The notes: generated by a model from the sequence alone, not told the origin. 64,000 nt of DNA from Stutzerimonas stutzeri (GCF_018138085.1 NZ_CP073105.1:1-64000); one strand, 5' to 3'; counted from the first letter of the stretch, positions 54,275-61,843 are shown. A program made the numbers and translations.

Positions 54275-54613
54275 ATGAAACTAGACCGTGCCAGGCAGTT
54301 AATAAATGAGGGGATTGATAGAAACAACCCAATGGGTAGCCTCATTCATATTCTTGAATCAGCTATTGAACTCGTGTCGCTCCCGGATAATGATTTCTGT
54401 TGGTCATATTGGGAGAGTGGAGAAGAAGCAAAGCAAGAGATGCTTGCTTTAATAGGTTCAGTAAAAAATGGCGTTTTACCTGACCAAGAAAAAATATCAG
54501 TACTGTTTGCTGTAACTGGCCCGCTGCAAGAGGTTAGCATGAGCAGTGGCTGGGCTGACGCATACTTAAAAATTGCGGATAAATACGATAAAGTTGAAAG
54601 TATTTTATGGTGA
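54275..54613 (+). CDS. Cassette 1 hypothetical protein
   Basis: The 112-residue acidic soluble protein (MKLDRARQLINEGIDRNNPMGSL..., ending DKYDKVESILW) is not recognised. It is mostly helical by composition and has no signal or membrane segment. The ATG at 54275 lies six bases after the GTTAGGC core with no clear ribosome-binding site, common in first cassettes. A longer frame from 54101 crosses the recombination core and is rejected. It ends just before attC-1. Confidence 0.68.
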   Translation: MKLDRARQLINEGIDRNNPMGSLIHILESAIELVSLPDNDFCWSYWESGEEAKQEMLALIGSVKNGVLPDQEKISVLFAVTGPLQEVSMSSGWADAYLKIADKYDKVESILW

Positions 54614-54615
54614 GC

Positions 54616-54692
54616 GGCTAACAAGGCGCTCAAATCGTTCGCTTCGCTCACTGGGACGGGCTAAAGCCCGCCCCTTAGCTTAATCGTTAGAG
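54616..54692 (+). repeat. attC-1 (cassette 1)
   Basis: The site opens with CTAACAAGGCGCTCAAA, shares the TTCGCTTCGCTCACTGGGACGGGCTAAAGCCCGCCCC core, and ends at GTTAGAG (54686-54692). Its outer arms differ from the other six, so it may be of another lineage. Confidence 0.85.
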
Positions 54693-54701
54693 ATCAACAT
54701 C

Positions 54702-55249
54702 ATGGCTGCACTTTTAGCCGTTATAATCGCCGGAGCCATAGCAGTATTTATGTTTGGCTTCCTAGTTGCCGCCTCATTCAATGTAGGCTGGGGCCTGTCA
54801 ATCGGAGAAATAGCTTCGCTATTCGTTGCATCAGCTGCTTTTTTTATCTCAACATATCAGACGTATACAACAAGGTTGCATAATAGACTTACAGTTAAAC
54901 CAAAAATCTCAATAAATATATCGCTATCAACGGGGAACTCCCCATCTGTTGGATTTTTTGTGAAAAACTCAGGCACCGGCCCAGCAGTGATTGAAAGCAT
55001 AGAACTAATAAAAGGTAACGAAAGCGGTTATTAACAGATGGATCGTTTAAAAAAATTGTTCCCAACTGGGCTAATCAACAATTCAAATTCACAGCACTAC
55101 CCATGGGCTACCCCCTACTAAGCAATGATGGCGTATGGATTGTTGAAACGTCATCCTCAAATCATGCAGTCTTTGACTCAGAGCTTGATGGCTTACAATC
55201 AAAGTCAAATATAAGTCTATTTACGATGAGCTCTTTTCCGGCTCGTTGA
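54702..55249 (+). pseudogene. Cassette 2 membrane protein gene, frameshifted
   Basis: The first frame (54702-55034) encodes 110 residues with two hydrophobic N-terminal segments and a following soluble domain. After the TAA at 55032 the coding sense continues in another frame from about 55028 to a stop at 55249, adding about 73 residues (LLTDGSFKKIVPNWANQQ...). One base appears missing in the GG run at 55026-55027. The full product would be about 182 residues, an N-terminal membrane anchor with a cytoplasmic domain. Family not recognised. Confidence 0.7.
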
Positions 55250-55261
55250 GTGTCAATTGAT

Positions 55262-55337
55262 CTCTAACAACTGGTTCAAACCGTTCGCTTCGCTCACTGG
55301 GACGGGCTAAAGCCCGCCCCTTAACCAAACGTTATGT
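55262..55337 (+). repeat. attC-2 (cassette 2)
   Basis: This 76-bp site has the outer arm TAACAACTGGTTCAAACC, which pairs with CCTTAACCAAACGTTA, and an inner GGACGGGCTAAAGCCCGCCCC hairpin. The core GTTATGT is at 55331-55337. Confidence 0.9.
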
Positions 55338-55360
55338 GCTATCAAATTAGGGAGTGAGTA

Positions 55361-56098
55361 ATGATTCCTAAGTATGGAAGTAATAAATTTCAGTGCCCAC
55401 ACTGCGAAACAGTTGCTGCTCAAGAGTGGTTTACAGCGAACAAAGCAAGCTCGACAGCAACCAGCATCATTAACCACCTCTATTTGGATTACAGAGCAAA
55501 AATTGATGATTATTCGCAAGAGACAATAAGTAGGTTTCTACAAGAAATTAATAATCCATTTAGCAACAGTTTTTATAAATTTGTCCCTAACGGTTTCGCA
55601 GTAGCAACATGCTCCTCATGTGAAAATTTTACACTATGGGTCAATACGGAGATTGTATTCCCAAAAAAAACCACGCTGCCGCCACCAAATGCCGACTTGA
55701 ACGAAGATATAAAATCTCTTTACCTTGAGGCCGCATCAATTCTTGTGGATTCGCCGAAAGGTGCGACAGCTCTACTGAGACTGGCACTCCAGAAATTGTT
55801 AGAGCAAGTCGGCAAGAGTGGTAAGAATATCAATGGTGATATCAAAGAGTTAGTTGCAGAAGGACTTAGCCCTAAAATCCAACAAGCTTTAGATCTGCTT
55901 AGAGTTATAGGAAATAATGCTGTTCATCCAGGACAGATAAACTTAGACGACAACACTGATATTGCTCAAAAACTTTTTGGGATTTTAAATTTTATTGCGG
56001 AAGAGCTTTTGACAAAACCAAAAGAGCTGGAGCAACTATATGCCGATTTAATCCCAAGTGAAACCAAAGAGCATATTAAGCAACGGGATGGAACATAA
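55361..56098 (+). CDS. Cassette 3 DUF4145 domain protein
   Basis: The 245-residue protein has an N-terminal zinc-ribbon-like pair of CxxC motifs (CPHCET, CSSCEN) and a C-terminal DUF4145 domain (IKSLYLEAASILVDSPKGATALLRLALQKLLEQVG...IGNNAVHPGQ). DUF4145 proteins occur with restriction and other defence genes, but no activity is established for this one. ATG at 55361 is preceded by GGGAGTGAGTA, a good ribosome-binding site. Base composition is AT-rich, unlike the chromosome. Confidence 0.82.
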   Translation: MIPKYGSNKFQCPHCETVAAQEWFTANKASSTATSIINHLYLDYRAKIDDYSQETISRFLQEINNPFSNSFYKFVPNGFAVATCSSCENFTLWVNTEIVFPKKTTLPPPNADLNEDIKSLYLEAASILVDSPKGATALLRLALQKLLEQVGKSGKNINGDIKELVAEGLSPKIQQALDLLRVIGNNAVHPGQINLDDNTDIAQKLFGILNFIAEELLTKPKELEQLYADLIPSETKEHIKQRDGT

Positions 56099-56167
56099 CA
56101 AATGGTTCAAACCGCTCACTCCGTTCGCTGGGACGGGCTAAAGCCCGCCCCTTAACCAACGTTAGGT
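56093..56167 (+). repeat. attC-3 (cassette 3)
   Basis: The 75-bp site overlaps the last codons of the DUF4145 gene. Its inner loop reads CGCTCACTCCGTTCGCTGGG instead of the usual TTCGCTTCGCTCACTGGG. The core GTTAGGT is at 56161-56167. Confidence 0.9.
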
Positions 56168-56178
56168 TGCAAGGGATT

Positions 56179-56544
56179 ATGCACGACATTAAATCAAACC
56201 TTTACCCATGCGCTCACTGCACCGGAGTCGGTACATGCAAGAACGGCCAGGAAGAACAATCGTGTGCCGTTTGTGTAAAGGACAGTGAATTAAAAGGCAA
56301 GGTGTTCATAGGGCTTCCCTGTTCTGTTTGCGGCGGAATAGGCCAAGCAGAGCCAAAAACAGAGCGCATCAATAAGCGTATGCCAGCGTTGCTCGGCTTC
56401 GCGGTAGTTTTCTTGCTCATCAGTATCGTGTTTTTTGCCGCATTAACAAACAGCCAATACTTCAGTGAAATCCTTGCCTTTTCCGGTACGCTAATTGGTA
56501 CGGTGCTAGGTTTCTATTATTCAGCCCGTGCGCGAGCAACCTAA
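56179..56544 (+). CDS. Cassette 4 zinc-motif membrane protein
   Basis: The 121-residue protein has two DnaJ-like cysteine motifs (CAHCTGVGTC near residue 9 and CSVCGGIGQ near 46), with a CAVC between them, and two C-terminal membrane segments (about 68-90 and 98-115). This suggests a zinc-binding cytosolic head on a membrane hairpin. ATG at 56179 follows AAGGGATT; a TTG at 56167 is an alternative. Not assigned to a family. Confidence 0.72.
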   Translation: MHDIKSNLYPCAHCTGVGTCKNGQEEQSCAVCVKDSELKGKVFIGLPCSVCGGIGQAEPKTERINKRMPALLGFAVVFLLISIVFFAALTNSQYFSEILAFSGTLIGTVLGFYYSARARAT

Positions 56545-56614
56545 CAACCGGTTTAAACCATTCGCTTCGCTCACTAGGACGGGCTAAGGCCCATCCCTTA
56601 ACCAAACGTAGTCC
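56539..56614 (+). repeat. attC-4 with defective core
   Basis: The arm ACCTAACAACCGGTTTAAACC is intact, but the crossover core reads GTAGTCC (56608-56614) where GTTRRRY is expected, as if one T were lost. The inner arm is also altered (GGGCTAAGGCCCATCCC). Recombination here is expected to be weak. Confidence 0.82.
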
Positions 56615-56631
56615 TATACAGAGGGTCCGCG

Positions 56632-57060
56632 ATGGCTCGAAGATCAACCAAGGCAGAAAATACCTTATTCGTTCTTGCCTTGATTATTGGGCTTCCTATC
56701 TACGGAATTTCAAAAATATTTGAGACCTCTGGCTGGGTAGCTCCATCACTTATAGTTACCGGAGTGCTGGCCCTAATAGCACTGTACAAATACAACAAAA
56801 AGCAGCAGCGCCTCGCATATCTACGAGAGAAATACAAAGAAGAAATAATTGTCCGTAAGATCTATGATGGATATTTCTGGGAAGGACAAACCTCTGAACA
56901 GCTTCTAGACTCCTTAGGTAGTCCTGAGGCTGTCGACAACAAGCTGTTAAAAACAAAAACAAAAGAAATTTGGAAATACAATCGGCAAGGTGTAAACCGC
57001 TTCGCACTTCGAATCACAGTAGAAAATGGCTATGTAGTTGGCTGGGATAAAAAGGCCTAA
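56632..57060 (+). CDS. Cassette 5 small membrane protein with BamE-like tail
   Basis: The 142-residue protein has two N-terminal membrane segments (about 10-30 and 35-52), a basic linker, and a C-terminal domain (GQTSEQLLDSLGSPEAVDNKLLKTKTKEIWKYN...ENGYVVGWD). The tail resembles the SmpA/BamE-type small beta-alpha fold in pattern (a GxPxxVD, Y, and V-x-G-W-D spacing), which is only suggestive. Start at ATG 56632; no strong ribosome-binding site. Confidence 0.7.
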   Translation: MARRSTKAENTLFVLALIIGLPIYGISKIFETSGWVAPSLIVTGVLALIALYKYNKKQQRLAYLREKYKEEIIVRKIYDGYFWEGQTSEQLLDSLGSPEAVDNKLLKTKTKEIWKYNRQGVNRFALRITVENGYVVGWDKKA

Positions 57061-57126
57061 AAATTGGTTCACCACTCGCTTCGCTCGCTGGGACGAGCTA
57101 AAGCTCGCCCTTAACCAAACTTAGGC
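57055..57126 (+). repeat. attC-5 with defective core
   Basis: The outer arm reads GCCTAAAAATTGGTTCACC and the crossover core CTTAGGC (57120-57126) has C in place of the G of GTT. The invariant AAC is AAA on the other side. The site overlaps the stop of cassette 5. Confidence 0.82.
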
Positions 57127-57147
57127 CACAGTCAACAGGAGAAAATC

Positions 57148-57363
57148 ATGGCTGGAATGCTTCAAATAATTACATACCTGCTCGCTTTCTATCTAGTAAT
57201 CAAGGGGGTAGAAATTCTTCAAATTGCTCTATCGTCAAATAGGGAGAAGCGCGGAGGAATTATCACATTGGGCGTATTGGTGCTACTGGCTTGCCTGATG
57301 GCTGCCGGCAGCTTTGTTGCTATGCAAGATCAGCAAGTGCAATCACTCAGTCGAAACCAGTAA
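57148..57363 (+). CDS. Cassette 6 small two-helix membrane protein
   Basis: The 71-residue protein is two hydrophobic helices (about 4-28 and 38-60) with a short basic loop (SSNREKRGG) and a polar tail. ATG at 57148 has AGGAG six to ten bases upstream. No family is recognised; it could be a small toxin, an immunity or a membrane-associated regulator. Confidence 0.65.
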   Translation: MAGMLQIITYLLAFYLVIKGVEILQIALSSNREKRGGIITLGVLVLLACLMAAGSFVAMQDQQVQSLSRNQ

Positions 57364-57378
57364 CTCTCATGAGCGTCC

Positions 57379-57465
57379 CCCTAACTTGCGGTTCAAGTCG
57401 TTCGCTCCGTTCACATGGCCGTCCAAAAGCCGCGCTTTTGGACGGCCCTTAACCTAGCGTTAGGC
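57379..57465 (+). repeat. attC-6 (longer, variant hairpin)
   Basis: This 87-bp site has the usual outer arms but an inner hairpin GGCCGTCCAAAAGC / GCTTTTGGACGGCC with a 14-bp stem unlike the others. The core GTTAGGC is intact at 57459-57465. Confidence 0.85.
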
Positions 57466-57488
57466 GGAAGCGCAAGGAGGCCATCAGC

Positions 57489-58036
57489 ATGAACGCGGTT
57501 TCGAAAGAAACAGCTCTTGAGTTTTGTAAGTTATGCAATTGGGCATACGAGTGCTGGTCGACACATAAACAGCTATTTGATAGCAATAGAAATCGTGAGA
57601 ATACTTTAGGTAAAGCTAGATACTTCACATCTAGGCTATCGATCATAACGCAAGAATATTCTCTCCAGCAGATTTGCAAGCTTCATGACCCAGCAATACA
57701 GCAGAGCAAAATTAATCTGACAATCGACTACATCTGCCGTTTTGGCGACTGGGCTGAATCAAGCACAAATATTCTGACCATTCAGAAAATCTCTCGAGCC
57801 TCGCAACAAAACTAAATGCGGCCCGCAACAAACTTCTAGCACACAATGACCTTGAGACAATAATGAAAAATGAAACTCTTGGAGAGTTTCCTCTAGGTGC
57901 AGACGAGCAGTATTTCAAGGAACTGCAAAACCTAGTCAACCTAGTGCATGAGAAATGGTTTGAATGCCCCTACCCGTTCAACGATTTAGCGATCGCAGAT
58001 GCCAATGACTTCATTCAGCTACTCAAGAAAGCCTAA
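57489..58036 (+). pseudogene. Cassette 7 HEPN/AbiU2-like gene, frameshifted
   Basis: The first frame (57489-57815) encodes 108 residues and stops prematurely. The coding sense continues in another frame to the TAA at 58034-58036 (LATKLNAARNKLLAHNDLETIMKNE...). Joined, the product is about 181 residues. It has helical content and RNKLLAHND, the RX4-6H signature of HEPN nucleases, with the preceding QQICKLHDPAI...NLTIDYI pattern of AbiU2-like proteins. A single base seems lost between 57760 and 57800. ATG follows AAGGAGG. Confidence 0.68.
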
Positions 58037-58106
58037 CAAGTGGTTAGAACCGCTCGCTTCGCTCACTGGGACGGGCTAAAGCCCGCCCCTTAACCAAACG
58101 TTAGCT
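58031..58106 (+). repeat. attC-7 (cassette 7)
   Basis: The 76-bp site runs from GCCTAAC to GTTAGCT (58100-58106), with both cores matching consensus, and overlaps the end of cassette 7. It is the last recognisable attC. Confidence 0.9.
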
Positions 58107-58115
58107 GGTATTGCT

Positions 58116-58460
58116 ATGAGTATTGATCAGTCCGAAACCGTCGACATCATAAGCCAGGCACCGGATGGCACCGTTGTGCTTACCATATCCGATCATCTGG
58201 AGTGGGACGCACAAAATGAGCACCTCTTTCTGCTACAAGAAAAGCTGAACTCATACTTTCGTTTCCTCGAAAGTGGTAAGATCTATGAATCTTATCCAAG
58301 TGCTAAAGGCGCCAATTTTCTCCTTAGCTTAGTTTGCCAGTTTCGACCAACAGAGGTAGCGTTGGGCTTTCTTGAAAGAGTTAGAAGTATTGCAGAGAGC
58401 GCAGGCTGTGGATTCAGTTGGCGGCCTCTCAATGGGGCATACATCGATGACCACGACTGA
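58116..58460 (+). CDS. Cassette 8 DUF6572 domain protein
   Basis: The 114-residue protein matches the DUF6572 form (VVLTISDHLEWDAQNEHLFLLQEKLNSYFRFLESGKI). It is soluble and acidic; function is unknown. It starts ten bases after the GTTAGCT core of attC-7. No attC follows it, so it is the truncated last cassette of the array or a cassette joined to chromosome by a deletion. Confidence 0.76.
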   Translation: MSIDQSETVDIISQAPDGTVVLTISDHLEWDAQNEHLFLLQEKLNSYFRFLESGKIYESYPSAKGANFLLSLVCQFRPTEVALGFLERVRSIAESAGCGFSWRPLNGAYIDDHD

Positions 58461-58472
58461 GATCATATATAT

Positions 58473-58856
58473 ATGACCCACTCCTTTTCCATACTCCCGC
58501 AGAACTTCGCAGTCGCACGGTTAGAGCCGAATGCTGACCTGCCGAGCGCTGTTTTGGCATCACCGGGCTTTATGTCGATCACTCGGACAGAGGATGAACT
58601 GTCGATCGTCTGTGCGGAGAATGTCGCAACCGGCTTAACCCGAGTGGATAGCGCGTGGCGCGCGATCAAGGTGCAGGGGCCGTTTGCTTTTGATCAAACG
58701 GGGGGGTTGGCGTCCTTCCTAGACCCGCTCGCGGTGGCTGCCATCGGTATTTTTGCGGTGAGCACCTTCGATACCGACTACATCCTGGTCAAGTCGGCTA
58801 ATCTCGAAGCCGCGGTGGCGGCGTTGAAGGATGCGGGCCACCCTCTCCTGGTCTGA
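58473..58856 (+). CDS. ACT domain-containing protein
   Basis: The 127-residue protein resembles two tandem ACT-like modules (LSIVCAENVATGL near 50; IGIFAVSTFDTDYILVKSANLEAAVAALKDAGH at the end), a fold that binds amino acids allosterically. It starts 12 bases after cassette 8 behind an ATATATATG stretch with no clear ribosome-binding site. GC content rises back toward the chromosomal level here, marking the right edge of the array. Confidence 0.72.
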   Translation: MTHSFSILPQNFAVARLEPNADLPSAVLASPGFMSITRTEDELSIVCAENVATGLTRVDSAWRAIKVQGPFAFDQTGGLASFLDPLAVAAIGIFAVSTFDTDYILVKSANLEAAVAALKDAGHPLLV

Positions 58857-58891
58857 TACAGAAAGCTCACCAATCACTATAGGGACATAGC

Positions 58892-59287
58892 ATGGATAAC
58901 CAATACGCTACGCCATTAGCGAAGCTGGTAACTACCGAAAATACCTCCGGCATGGGGCGCGACGCTGAGATTCCGGAAGGCGTGAAGGGGTGGAGCTGGG
59001 GCGCCTTTATGTTCAATTGGATATGGGCGTTGAGTAATCGCACGTGGATAGGGCTGTTTGCACTGCTTCCCTATGTTGGATTTCTCATGGCAGTGGCGCT
59101 TGGAATCAAGGGCCGGGAGTGGGCCTGGAGGAATAAGAAGTGGGAGAGCGTAGAGCACTTCCAACGCGTGCAAAGGCGTTGGTCGCTCTGGAGCCTTCTC
59201 TTCGTTGGCGTTGCGATAGTGGGCATTCTCGCTGCCATCGCCATTCCTGCGTACCAGGACTACGTGCAACGTGCCTCGGGCGGCTGA
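58892..59287 (+). CDS. Small membrane protein with pilin-like C-terminal helix
   Basis: The 131-residue protein has an N-terminal polar region, a central hydrophobic pair (WSWGAFMFNWIWALSNRTWIGLFALLPYVGFLMAVALGIKG) and a basic stretch. Its final helix (VGVAIVGILAAIAIPAYQDYVQRAS) closely resembles the N-terminal helix of type IV pilins but sits at the C terminus, and no prepilin cleavage site (GFTLIE) precedes it. The membrane part resembles DUF2628-like proteins. Function unknown. Confidence 0.72.
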   Translation: MDNQYATPLAKLVTTENTSGMGRDAEIPEGVKGWSWGAFMFNWIWALSNRTWIGLFALLPYVGFLMAVALGIKGREWAWRNKKWESVEHFQRVQRRWSLWSLLFVGVAIVGILAAIAIPAYQDYVQRASGG

Positions 59288-59303
59288 GAGCTGAACGGGG
59301 AAG

Positions 59304-59357
59304 GGGACAGGTCCATTGGCTTGGCGGTCGCCGACTTCAAGAAAACGGACCTGTCCC
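59304..59357. repeat. 11-bp inverted repeat
   Basis: GGGACAGGTCC (59304-59314) is repeated inverted as GGACCTGTCCC (59347-59357) around a 32-base loop, in non-coding DNA after the small membrane gene. This looks like a dispersed palindromic unit or a terminator-like stem. Confidence 0.5.
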
Positions 59358-59562
59358 GCTGCCCTGGCTATCCCAAGCGGCGTACGTGCGCCTGCTCCTC
59401 GCGCTGCGTTAATAGACTCTTAGAACATCACGCCGCAAGCAGCGCGATAGTGCTGTAAGGCCCGCAATCTCCTGTCAGTATCTACACGCGGGCTTTGGCG
59501 CACACGGCCTTGAGTTCGTCATGGCTGGACTTGCCCCTACAAAACCGGACACCAACTCCCCG

Positions 59563-60438
59563 TTAAATTGATGCTGCTGCCAAGCGCCTGAACTCCCTCG
59601 GCGAGCGGTATTTCAAAGCGCTGTGCGGATGCTGCTCGTTGTAATGCTCGAAGGCAATTGCCAGGTTGCGCAGCGCCGTTTCTCGATCCGGTTTGGGCAT
59701 GTGCGCCACGTAGTCACGCTTGATCGTCTTCACGAAGCTCTCAGCCATGCCGTTGCTTTGCGGGCTGCGAACTGGGGTGGTCACCGGCTGCAAGCCGATC
59801 TGTCGAGCAAACAGGCGTGTCTGTTCGGCGGTGTACGCCGAGCCGTTGTCGCTTAGCCATTGCACCGGCGTGGCGGGCAGTTGATCACCAAAGCGCTTCT
59901 CCACGCTTTCCAGCATCAAATCGCGGATATCATCGCCGCTGTACCCGGTCGGGCTCGCGACCCAGCCGATGGCTTCGCGATCACAGCAATCCAGGGCGAA
60001 GGTCACGCTCAGTTTGGCGCCGTCCTCGCAACGGAACTCAAAGCCGTCCGAGCACCAACGCGTATCGCTGGCTTCCACCGCAATACGGCCTTCGTGCCGA
60101 CGCGGCACACCGGGCTGTTTGATGCGGCGCTCAAGCAGCAAGTTGTGATCACGCATGACCCGGTAAACCCGCTTCACATTGATCGCCGGTAGCGACTGGG
60201 TTTCACGGGCGCGACGCAGCAATCCCCAGACGCGGCGGTAGCCGTAGCTGGGAAGTTCGCTGACCTGTTGCTGGATTTCAACTACCAGATCAGCATCGTT
60301 CACAGGCCTGCTCCGCCGTACTTTGGGGGATGCCGATTGCTTGATTCGAACCGTTAATTGCGAGCGCGCCACACCGAGACATTCGCTGACCAGCTTCACT
60401 GGTCGTCCCCCGGCAACAAGGGTGAGTGCGCAATCCAT
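59563..60438 (-). CDS. IS3-family transposase OrfB (DDE integrase domain)
   Basis: The 291-residue OrfB has the rve-type catalytic core. The DDE residues are visible as D in [13 protein letters not shown] in [10 protein letters not shown] and E in [17 protein letters not shown]. An N-terminal HTH_21-like segment ([14 protein letters not shown]) is present. It overlaps orfA and is in its -1 frame, so the active OrfAB is expected by programmed frameshifting. Confidence 0.94.
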   Translation of the reverse strand: MDCALTLVAGGRPVKLVSECLGVARSQLTVRIKQSASPKVRRSRPVNDADLVVEIQQQVSELPSYGYRRVWGLLRRARETQSLPAINVKRVYRVMRDHNLLLERRIKQPGVPRRHEGRIAVEASDTRWCSDGFEFRCEDGAKLSVTFALDCCDREAIGWVASPTGYSGDDIRDLMLESVEKRFGDQLPATPVQWLSDNGSAYTAEQTRLFARQIGLQPVTTPVRSPQSNGMAESFVKTIKRDYVAHMPKPDRETALRNLAIAFEHYNEQHPHSALKYRSPREFRRLAAASI

Positions 60439-60788
60439 TTTCGCGACCGGGCGATCTCCACGGCCTCTTTGAGGATTTCTGCTTCCATCGTTTTCTTGCC
60501 CAGCATCCGTTGCAGTTCACGGATCTGCTTGAGCGCATCGCTCAGCTCGGAGGCAGGTACCACGGCTTCGCCAGCACTGACCGCCGACAAACTGCCGTCT
60601 TGGTAAAGCTTGCGCCACAGGAATAGTTGGTTGGCATTGATGCCGTTACGCCGAGCCACCAACGAAACGCTCTGCCCGGGCTCAAGGCTCTCTCGAACCA
60701 TGGTCAGCTTTTGCTCAGGGCTCCAGCGGCGCCGCCGCTCCCGACCCAAAAGCTCCCCACTCTTATCGTTGCTATTAGTCATAAACAT
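60396..60788 (-). CDS. IS3-family transposase OrfA
   Basis: The 130-residue OrfA is a helix-turn-helix DNA-binding protein ([46 protein letters not shown]) with a C-terminal leucine-zipper-like coiled coil ([31 protein letters not shown]). The first ATG of the frame at 60788 is used, though a nearby downstream ATG is also possible. A CGAAAATGG stretch in the overlap may be the slip site. Confidence 0.92.
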   Translation of the reverse strand: MFMTNSNDKSGELLGRERRRRWSPEQKLTMVRESLEPGQSVSLVARRNGINANQLFLWRKLYQDGSLSAVSAGEAVVPASELSDALKQIRELQRMLGKKTMEAEILKEAVEIARSRKWIAHSPLLPGDDQ

Positions 60789-61049
60789 AACCGTTTGCCT
60801 ATCCCTTATCGTAAGGGGGAAACGGTGTCCTGTCTTTCAGGGGGCTCGTTCAATGGCTCACCAGTTGCCGCTTACCCAGTTCGCCTGCCGCGTGCAGCGC
60901 TTCGATTGCCTCAAGCCCACGGGCGCCACCTCCAGGTTCTCGGGCCAGCCGAAAGAAAAAGCACAGATTTGTTTACCAATCAGTGGCTAGCTTCATAACA
61001 GCGTGTCACGTTCTACGGCGTAGCCCTTAATCCAACCAGGTCAGCACCC

Positions 61050-61616
61050 ATGCAGCTAACGACACTCCTCGTTCCAACCTACATACAAATGCTCAAAACT
61101 CTTTCAGGCTGGCTGAAGAAAGCGCAGGCCCAGCTACCGGAAGCAGAGGCGCAGGCGCTGTTATCCGCACGTCTAGCGCCCGACATGTATCCGCTGTCCA
61201 CTCAGGTTCGCTTTGCTTGTGTGCAGGCGCGGGAGGCCGTGTGCCGTCTGAGAGGAGAGCCGCTGCCAGCTGCCATTAACGAGCTGTTGAACGAGGGCCG
61301 ACAGGCTGTCAAACACCCCGGATCGCTTGCAGAGGCTTATGCCCGTATCGATGAGACGGTCACGTTACTCGACGGCCTCGCAGCCGATGCGCTGGATGCG
61401 AAGGCAGACAAGCCAATCGCCCACGAACTGCCAAACGGGATGATTTTTGACCTGAGCGCGGAGCAATACGCCCGTGACTGGACGCTGGCGCAGTTCTATT
61501 TCCACGTCATGACCGCCTATTCGATATTGCGTAATCAGGGGATCAATCTCGGCAAGGCCGATTACGTGGCGCACATGCTGCCTTATCTGCGTCCTGAATC
61601 GATTCCAAAGGGGTAG
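61050..61616 (+). CDS. DUF1993 domain-containing protein
   Basis: The 188-residue protein fits DUF1993, a DinB-like helical bundle family of unknown function (TYIQMLKTLSGWLKKAQAQL, FYFHVMTAYSILRNQGINLGKADY). No signal or membrane segment is present. Start at the ATG at 61050. Its neighbours on both sides are repeats or mobile DNA, and no partner is obvious. Confidence 0.85.
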   Translation: MQLTTLLVPTYIQMLKTLSGWLKKAQAQLPEAEAQALLSARLAPDMYPLSTQVRFACVQAREAVCRLRGEPLPAAINELLNEGRQAVKHPGSLAEAYARIDETVTLLDGLAADALDAKADKPIAHELPNGMIFDLSAEQYARDWTLAQFYFHVMTAYSILRNQGINLGKADYVAHMLPYLRPESIPKG

Positions 61617-61620
61617 CCGG

Positions 61621-61686
61621 GTAGGGTGGGTTGTAGCCCACCAGAGCGGCTCGGCCATGGGTTGGCGGGCTGAAGCCCAGCCTACG
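61621..61686. repeat. Palindromic intergenic repeat
   Basis: GTAGGGTGGGTTGTAGCCCACC is followed by GGCGGGCTGAAGCCCAGCC, two hairpin-forming units after the DUF1993 gene. They resemble the GTAGGGTGG repeat at 29396-29434. Confidence 0.55.
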
Positions 61687-61843
61687 GAGTTGCCTGGGGC
61701 GACGCGAAACGGAAATGGAAGCAGATTTATTTTTTTTGGCCACTCCGTCCGCTTATCGCTCTCAATCAAATTGAACACTGCGGCACGACACTCCGGCATC
61801 AATCCAGCCATGTTCCGCTCAGCTTCAACAGCGTTCTTATGGC

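Larger units (their letters stand above)
59526..60852 (-). mobile_element. IS3-family insertion sequence (IS2 group), complete
   Basis: The 1327-bp element has imperfect terminal repeats beginning TGGACTTGCCCC on the left and TGAACGAGCCCC on the right (read inward), sharing a GGACACC block further in. It is flanked on both sides by the 5-bp repeat ATGGC (59521-59525 and 60853-60857), the target duplication. Inside are overlapping orfA and orfB on the minus strand. Both look intact, so the insertion is probably recent. Confidence 0.93.

Noticed and set aside
54616-58106. Regularly spaced repeats as a possible CRISPR array
   Set aside because: Repeats are about 76 bp, palindromic, end at GTTRRRY cores and are separated by whole genes; they are attC sites.
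58892-59287. Call as a type IV pilin
   Set aside because: The pilin-like helix is C-terminal and no prepilin peptidase site is present.
59140-59412. 90-codon frame after the small membrane gene
   Set aside because: Overlaps the pilin-like gene out of frame and crosses an inverted repeat.
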